A stretch of DNA of 64,000 bases from positions 7,520,914 to 7,584,913 of the forward strand of contig OX438749.1 of assembly GCA_949316235.1 (NCBI GenBank), in the 5' to 3' direction. Below are positions 58,315-64,000 of the stretch, one piece after another. The notes beneath the pieces are model-generated. The model did no database searches. It was given only the letters and a program-made list of their open reading frames with translations, and was not told the DNA's origin. The translations under genes were made by a program, and so were the position numbers. Within the stretch, counting starts at the first letter, position 1. Every line of letters begins with the position of its first letter. Source of the DNA: Oegoconia quadripuncta. Its lineage: Eukaryota; Arthropoda; Insecta; Lepidoptera; Autostichidae.

Positions 58315-58547
58315 CTAACTAATATTATAAGAACGAAAGCTGTTTGTTTATTTGTATGTTGCTCAATCACAGCGAAACGGATGAACGGATTTGGATGAAA
58401 TTTGGTATGTAGGTAGAATATACCCTGGATTGAGACATAGGATATTTTTATCCGGATAAAGTGTGTAGTTCCCGCGAGTTAAACATATTTCCGCGATAAA
58501 GTTATTTCCCGCAGGCGAAGCAGCGGGCGGGAAGCTTGTAATTAAAT
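58315..58547 (+). mobile_element. full-length Helitron-like non-autonomous repeat
   Basis: 5' end TCTAACTAATATTATAAGAA, middle GGATGAACGGATTTGGATGA, and a 3' GC-rich end GGCGAAGCAGCGGGCGGGAAGCTTG. Same order as the tandem pair at 15815-16255. No target duplication is expected for Helitrons. Confidence 0.6.
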
Positions 58548-58756
58548 ATATTTCAGACACATCAACGAAACAAATCAAGCAAAGCCACCACGGATACTAA
58601 ATATTTAGATATTTCTATAAACTTCCATGGTTCTGGTACCTATAAATATTCGTATCCATCTACAAACATTTACCCCTGGAATCCGCAGCCGTTGGTTTTG
58701 AAGGCACGATGACTACGCACAAGACAATCAACCATCTTGTTTATGTTTTTGGTGGG

Positions 58757-60726
58757 TTAGTAGGTACTTACTCTGGAACAACTAGACAATCCTGTCTCTC
58801 TTAATATAAGTTCATCAGAACTGTCCAAGTCAGCCGTCGTCCCAATACTGGCGCAGGTTTGCTGGTTACATTTCCTTTGGCACGGTTTTGTTAAATAAGT
58901 GTTCGAGGCAACGGATATGGTTTTCTTGATTATGTTCTCCGTAGAGTACGGACATGTCATACATGATTTCGAAACATCGCCAATCATACCACTATCCGTG
59001 TCAGTGACGGTCATGCAAGTTCCAGACATGCCAGTGGCCTCCATTCCACCACCACCCATGCCAAAGCATCCTGTACCAGTTCCAGCCATGCCTGTACCAT
59101 CTAGATTATAGCGAACAGTGCCGGCTCCACTTGTGTCAGCACCACCCATACCACCACCACCGCTACCCATGCCTATTCCAGTCGAGCCACACATGCCACC
59201 TCCACTCATGCTACCTCCGCTCATGCCAACTCTACCCATGCCAGCACCACGCATGCCGGCTTCAGGGCCACCCATAGCAGCACCTACACCAATTCCACCC
59301 CTGCCAAATCCGCCCATATCAGTGCCAGCCATGCCAGTTCCCCCTCTGCCAGTACCACCCATATCTACACCGTTCATACCAACACCACCCCTACCAGTTC
59401 CTCCACCGGCACTAGTCCCAATACCTCCCATTCCTATACCTCCTACGCCATTTCCCCCTCTGCCTACGCCAGTTATACCAGTCCCGACCATTCCACGACC
59501 ACCGCCTGTTTTAGAACCATATGTACCACCGCCACCTGCATTGACACCATATGCTCCCACGCCACCCGTGTTAGCATTAAACGTACCAGCACCGCTTATA
59601 CCACCACCTTCACCTGCGCTAGTTCCATACATGCCATTACCATACGTTCCAGCCCCACCTATGCTAGTTCCATATATGTCAGTGCGACCTAATTCACTTG
59701 TCTTCATGTTGACGTCGTGAACGTTACTATCATAAGTATGATCAGTAGTGAATTGTGTACTAGAACGGTGAACATCTGGAATTTAAAACAGTACGTTCTG
59801 ATTTTGTAACAAATAAATTAGTCTAACTGTTCTTTGCTTTCATGGAAATGAATTACTTTATTAGATTAGCTAAGTAAGCCGATTTATTAATTTGGTTAAC
59901 ACTACGTTATATACTAATAGGTATTGAGAGTCTGATAAAAATCCGGCAGTCGTAGCTGGATCTCAGTAACTAGCAAATTCTTATTAGGACTCAAATATTT
60001 CGTTTCTAGCGATTCTTTTACAACACTTATAATCTAATGATGATCAGGAAAATTGGTGCTGGATATTAATGCTACAACCAAGAACTTTAAGCGCATATGG
60101 AAATACTTTAGGCCTTGCATAGGCGTAGAACCCGCAAGCTGTGGTATTACCTACTGTCTTAAAATATTAGGATAAGTTGGGAATATAATTATATTAGATA
60201 ACGTTAACGATTGTAGCGGTAGAAATAAGCCGAAGCGATGAAAAAAATAAGGAGTACTATAGTTTGGCTGGCAGAGACCTGCAAAGCGATTATTTGATCG
60301 TTTTTGTGTGCGCATGCCAAATTTCACGATTGTGAATTTGTAGTTCTCACATGCACATTCTACCGTTGAAAGTTCAAAAGTCGTACCCTGATTAAAATTA
60401 TAAGGAAGTTATAGTCATTGTTAATCGACGAATCAATGTTAATAAAGTTTCATATTTTTACATCAACAACTTCATACAAAATAACTTCAAAAATTTGTCA
60501 TGTTAAACTTACCTAGGATATTGTGACTGGTGGTTGAGGTTACGTCTGATCGGCCGGTGACACTTCCGGACGTTGTTGACTTCAACATGTACAGCAGCAT
60601 AGCTACAAGTGCACCAAGACCGACTGTGATGACGACGAGAGATTTTTTTACGAAATCCTCGAAACAGTCGACCAAATCTTCCATGTAACATTCTAAACTC
60701 TCGACGATAGCCGAGTTTGAACACAT
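58757..60726 (-). CDS. gene C: membrane-anchored Gly/Met-rich repeat protein
   Basis: Exon 60513-60726 (71 codons plus one base) joins exon 58757/58772-59775 in matching phase 1 (CTAG|GTAAGT ... TTCCAG|ATG). Start ATG at 60726; an acceptor at 60762 allows an upstream exon. Residues 31-48 are a membrane segment (VVITVGLGALVAMLLYML), preceded by acidic, Cys-containing sequence (ECYMEDLVDCFEDF). Exon 2 encodes about 230 residues of Gly/Met/Ala/Thr repeats of the GMGG.GM or GGTGMAGTDM type with few charges, then a Cys-rich end (SCMTCPYS, CQRKCNQQTCAS). The frame ends either at TAA 58757 or at a GTAAGT donor (58771). A Pro-rich frame on the opposite strand is its shadow. Silk- or chorion-like in texture, but membrane-anchored. 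Not recognised. Confidence 0.6.
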
Positions 60727-60761
60727 GTGTAATATATCCTTAGAATGTATAGTACATATAC

Positions 60762-63141
60762 CTGGAAATAAATACACGGTATCATAAATGTGCTTGGTTG
60801 TTGGTTCCCTTGAAGAATCTGAAGATATTTTAAAGCTTGGTTCAGACAATCATACTGAATAACTTCTATTACAGCAGAACACCAGAATAAGGAATAAAGA
60901 ATCAACTGTTTCATACATTTTTGTAGAGAAGTTATTGCAATATTGGAAGTTCTCTCGCTTTCAGAATACGAAGTATAATGTTTTTTCTGGAGGGGATGGG
61001 TCGATGCAGTGCCGGCAATCATGGATTATTGAAAGTTTCATATCCGCAAAATAGTTTTGTTATGGTGGCAGAAAAATGTTTGGCGGAAATTATTATTTTA
61101 CGCATGAAAGCAGCATACCAGTCTTGGAAGACATACAAGGTTCAAACTGAGGTCTGGTCACAGAAGGACTAAACCGGTCTAAATTTATGAACCAAAGTCC
61201 TAATGTAAATGTGGCCCAGCGTACCACATTAACAGCATATTGCAGATACACAGCTCTCGCATGGCGAGATTCAAAGTCAAAACCAAAATTTAATCTTCAA
61301 CGCATGGGCTACAAAAATATCACTTATTGAAAATCAGCAATTTTTTTATAATTGAACCGCCAAAATGAAATGACAAGCGACTTCAGTAAAGTTTCACTCT
61401 CAATTTCCGGAGTGCAATTTATATAGGACCCTATCAAACAAAAAATAATTGTCAAAATAGTTTAACAATTGACGAAAATATGCGTGGACATACATAAAAA
61501 AAAATACATTCAGCCGCACATAGAACCTTCTCCTTTTTTGGCGGCGGTTAAAATCTACATCGCTGCATAAGGTGTTATGGTCAGGAAGAAGAAGCGACAG
61601 AAAAGTCTATAACAACACACTTTTAGATAGGTGTCCAACTTTACAACTTGATTACGGTTACAAAACAAACATAGCGTAGCATATGTAGCGTAGTTTTTCA
61701 ATGTATTCCATAGAAGGATTTGCCCTAATCGCTAAGCTGGGCAGACGGATTGGTGATCGCAATGCTTTGGAAGCTCTGCACCAATAAGCCTGCTAGCCAT
61801 CTCAGGTCTATGATGTTATGCTGACGATCGAGTCACCTTTTACAACATCTACTGGAAGATATAGTTGTTCCTATTTTTCCTGGAATTTTTCATTTTGCGT
61901 GGAACCACGTGGTAAAATTAGCAAGAAGTATTGAACTTCCTGCACGCACATTGAAGTCATACATTTATATATAATATATTCACGCAAAGTTTGCAAATGC
62001 TGACTTTGGTCAAAGCTTACATGCTAATAAAACTAAAGCTTACCAAGCAATCCTTTTCACATTTTTGAAGTATTGTGAATATTTATTGTATTTCCTATAT
62101 ACGAAGACGGGGCGCATAGTATGTTGAGTTTTAGGTAATCTAAATAAAATTCAGAAGCACATAATATGACAGCTGGAACTATTGTATGATCTTGTGATCG
62201 ACCAACTGTCTATTTTGACTTGACGACTATTATTGTGTCATGTATGGATGAATATATCATGCACCATGATTAAGGAGATTGTATGCATGAAATAAGAAGA
62301 CACAATCATTATCTATGTATTTTGGACTTTTTGATGGGAACTCAGCGAGTGATGTTGTATTATTGTTTTTATTTCTTGAAATCTGTGCATTCTGTGTTTG
62401 AACTTCATTAACGGCAGAATATTGTACGAAAAAAAGTCAGTGATTGTGTACAAGTGAAGGGAAGTGTAAATTAAAGTGCGAGACGAAGCTTCCAGATTCC
62501 CACAAGAAGCCGCCAAAATCTTCCGTAAAACATTCTGTCACTTTACTGAAGACTATTAGAATGATATGTGAACGCAAAGAGACCCGCTTATATTGGAAGT
62601 TTTACGGAGACGTCGTGTGGGCAAAAAAAATATTGAATTAAATTTTTTTTTAGTCTGTGGTTCAATGTTCATTTCAGGATTAGCCTGTCGTTGGGAATGA
62701 TTTCAAAACTGTTACAAAATAACCCTCCACAATGCTGTCTGCACTATCACTTTTTAGTATACCTACATGACTTTACTAATAGAGCTCTGGTTGATTTCAC
62801 CAAAAAATTATATTTATTCCTGTTCCTCTACACCAAGGGTGATGAATGGGCGATCACGGAGGTTTAGTTGATCGCTAGAGCTTTGTACTCGATTGATCGA
62901 GATTACTGTACTACAAAAACACTTGCACGTATCTAGTAGAAAAGGTATATCAATATCATTTAAATAGGAATTGAATTAAAGCTCTCTATATCTGTCTGGC
63001 CGACGCGCGGCATGCAAATCTCTTCAACAATTCGATAAATGTACTGCCTATAATATATACAAAATATACATACAAAAATTCTCTTTTTCTGTGGAGTCGA
63101 TAACTTTTCGCCCAATTTTTTTCTGTAGATCGCCAGTAGTT
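60762..63141. other. no supported gene
   Basis: AT-rich. A repeat end with CCTTTTTTGGCGGCGGTTAA lies near 61520-61550. A block at 62555-62610 shares CCGCTTATATTGGAAG with 27900-27965. Short frames on both strands have no convincing composition. Confidence 0.35.
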
Positions 63142-63399
63142 TTAGTCAAGTATTCCTTCTTTATATACATATAACATTTGAAACACTGTTAGAAAACAAA
63201 GTTGTACTTTAAAGCGTTTGCGCGTTTGCCTGAGTAAAGCCCCTTCAATTTCCATAATCCTCAATAACTCGCAATATTTCCTGCGGTCAGGCGCCGTCAG
63301 CGGCGGATCGAGCGTGATGGATCGCCCGAGGTTGCCAGTTTGATTTATTTCACTATTATGACCTGAACCTGAAATTTCTGTTTTTTTTTGGTGGTGCAT
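63142..63399 (-). CDS. gene E: possible small protein or first exon
   Basis: ATG at 63399, TAA at 63142, 85 codons. Polar N-terminus (MHHQKKTEISGSGHNSEINQ), then LLRIMEIEGALLRQTRKRFK and a short hydrophobic stretch VQLCFLTVFQMLYVY near the C-terminus. A GTACAA after the RKRFK codons could be a splice donor, making this a first exon. Lies on the same strand as gene C and 2.4 kb upstream. Unrecognised. Confidence 0.3.
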   Translation of the reverse strand: MHHQKKTEISGSGHNSEINQTGNLGRSITLDPPLTAPDRRKYCELLRIMEIEGALLRQTRKRFKVQLCFLTVFQMLYVYKEGILD

Positions 63400-63506
63400 G
63401 TCGTTTGCAATTTATATAATTCGGCCGTTCCCAAAAGGCAAGTCAGTTTGCAAACCAAGACAAATTAAAATTTCTAATACACGATAATTTAAATTGTATA
63501 AGATTT

Positions 63507-63730
63507 TTTTTATGTACAACGGGTTGGTATTTGACCTCAATCACACCTGATGTTAAGTGAAGATGAGGTCGAAGGTGGAAGCGTACTGACCCAGAAACCC
63601 CTACACATTTGGGAGACTGGCTATCTTATCTCTGATAACCGCAACACAATAATACTATTAACATTGCTGCTTGGCGGCAGATTTAGATAAGATGGTGGTA
63701 ACTAACCAGGCGGACATTTAAAATGCCCAA
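63507..63730 (-). repeat. SINE family A copy
   Basis: TTTTTTTTATGTACAACGGG tail side, ATTTGACCTCAATCACACCT, GCTTGGCGGCAGATTTAGAT and GGCGGACATTTAAAATGCCC. The tRNA-like head is missing. Confidence 0.75.
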
Positions 63731-64000
63731 CCCGAAGTTTTTGGACATGTGTTTTAATATTCTGATGTGTTAATGACTGTTATTAGACTGTTATTAGGAA
63801 TATTAGGGCATATGTCGTGATATCTTCATGTTTCCTCCAAGTCTCTTTTGTTATGTGCCAGTGTGAGGGAGAAAGCTAATGAAGTTTGAATTGTACTGGA
63901 GGGCGATATTACCTTTGAGAGGTTACAGATGTCATGGTTTTCATCCCTTTATTAGGAAAACTGTCTACTCGTTTGTCATAACATGTCGACTATATTGAGT

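Noticed and set aside
59118..59720. 200-codon Pro-rich frame on the plus strand
   Set aside because: It is the complement of gene C's Gly-rich repeats (GGN versus CCN codons). The splice signals and matching phase are on the minus strand.
1..64000. CRISPR arrays, bacterial operons, ribosomal RNA genes
   Set aside because: None seen. The window is eukaryotic nuclear DNA, and the regularly spaced repeats are dispersed transposable elements or microsatellites.

Overview
The window looks like a piece of a moth or butterfly (Lepidoptera) nuclear genome. It is AT-rich, genes are split by introns with ordinary GT..AG sites, and it is crowded with repeat families typical of Lepidoptera: two tRNA-headed SINEs, Helitron-like repeats, foldback/MITE elements, CR1-like LINEs and a mariner-like transposon. 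The one gene I recognise firmly is the insect calponin/transgelin gene Chd64. It is on the minus strand with four coding exons spread over about 23 kb (6811-29895). All exon phases join to give exactly 188 residues.

Layout. 1-6.8 kb: a 5'-truncated LINE with a nearly intact reverse transcriptase, SINEs, a small MITE and the AT-rich 3' flank of Chd64. 6.8-30 kb: Chd64, whose introns hold SINEs, MITEs, LINE ends, a Helitron-like tandem pair and a decayed unknown coding fragment (20.4-20.9 kb). 29.9-30.1 kb: a GC-rich promoter-like block. 30.1-36.8 kb: mostly repeats.

The stretch from 36.8 to 63.4 kb is different. It holds a compact set of small, unrecognised, intron-containing genes on both strands, here labelled A (36867-38555 +), B (43892-45063 -), F (45149-46117 +), D (46186-48523 -), C (58757-60726 -) and perhaps E (63142-63399 -). 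Lone terminal exons G and H lie beside A. A, B, C and D share one plan: a first coding exon of 70-85 codons, a single membrane segment near its middle, a splice site 22-23 residues after that segment, and then a coiled-coil, polar or low-complexity tail. B and F start 85 bp apart on opposite strands, and F and D end 68 bp apart tail to tail. I recognise none of these proteins. They look like a fast-diverging, lineage-restricted family of single-pass membrane proteins, which is the best candidate here for something undescribed.

The same half carries an intact-looking mariner-like element (39419-41538, 268-bp terminal inverted repeats differing at 4 sites, open 353-residue transposase) and a second young LINE copy (53961-55253) almost identical to the one at the left end. 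Gene calls without known homologues rest on open frames, splice-site matches and phase agreement only. No homology search or transcript data was available.
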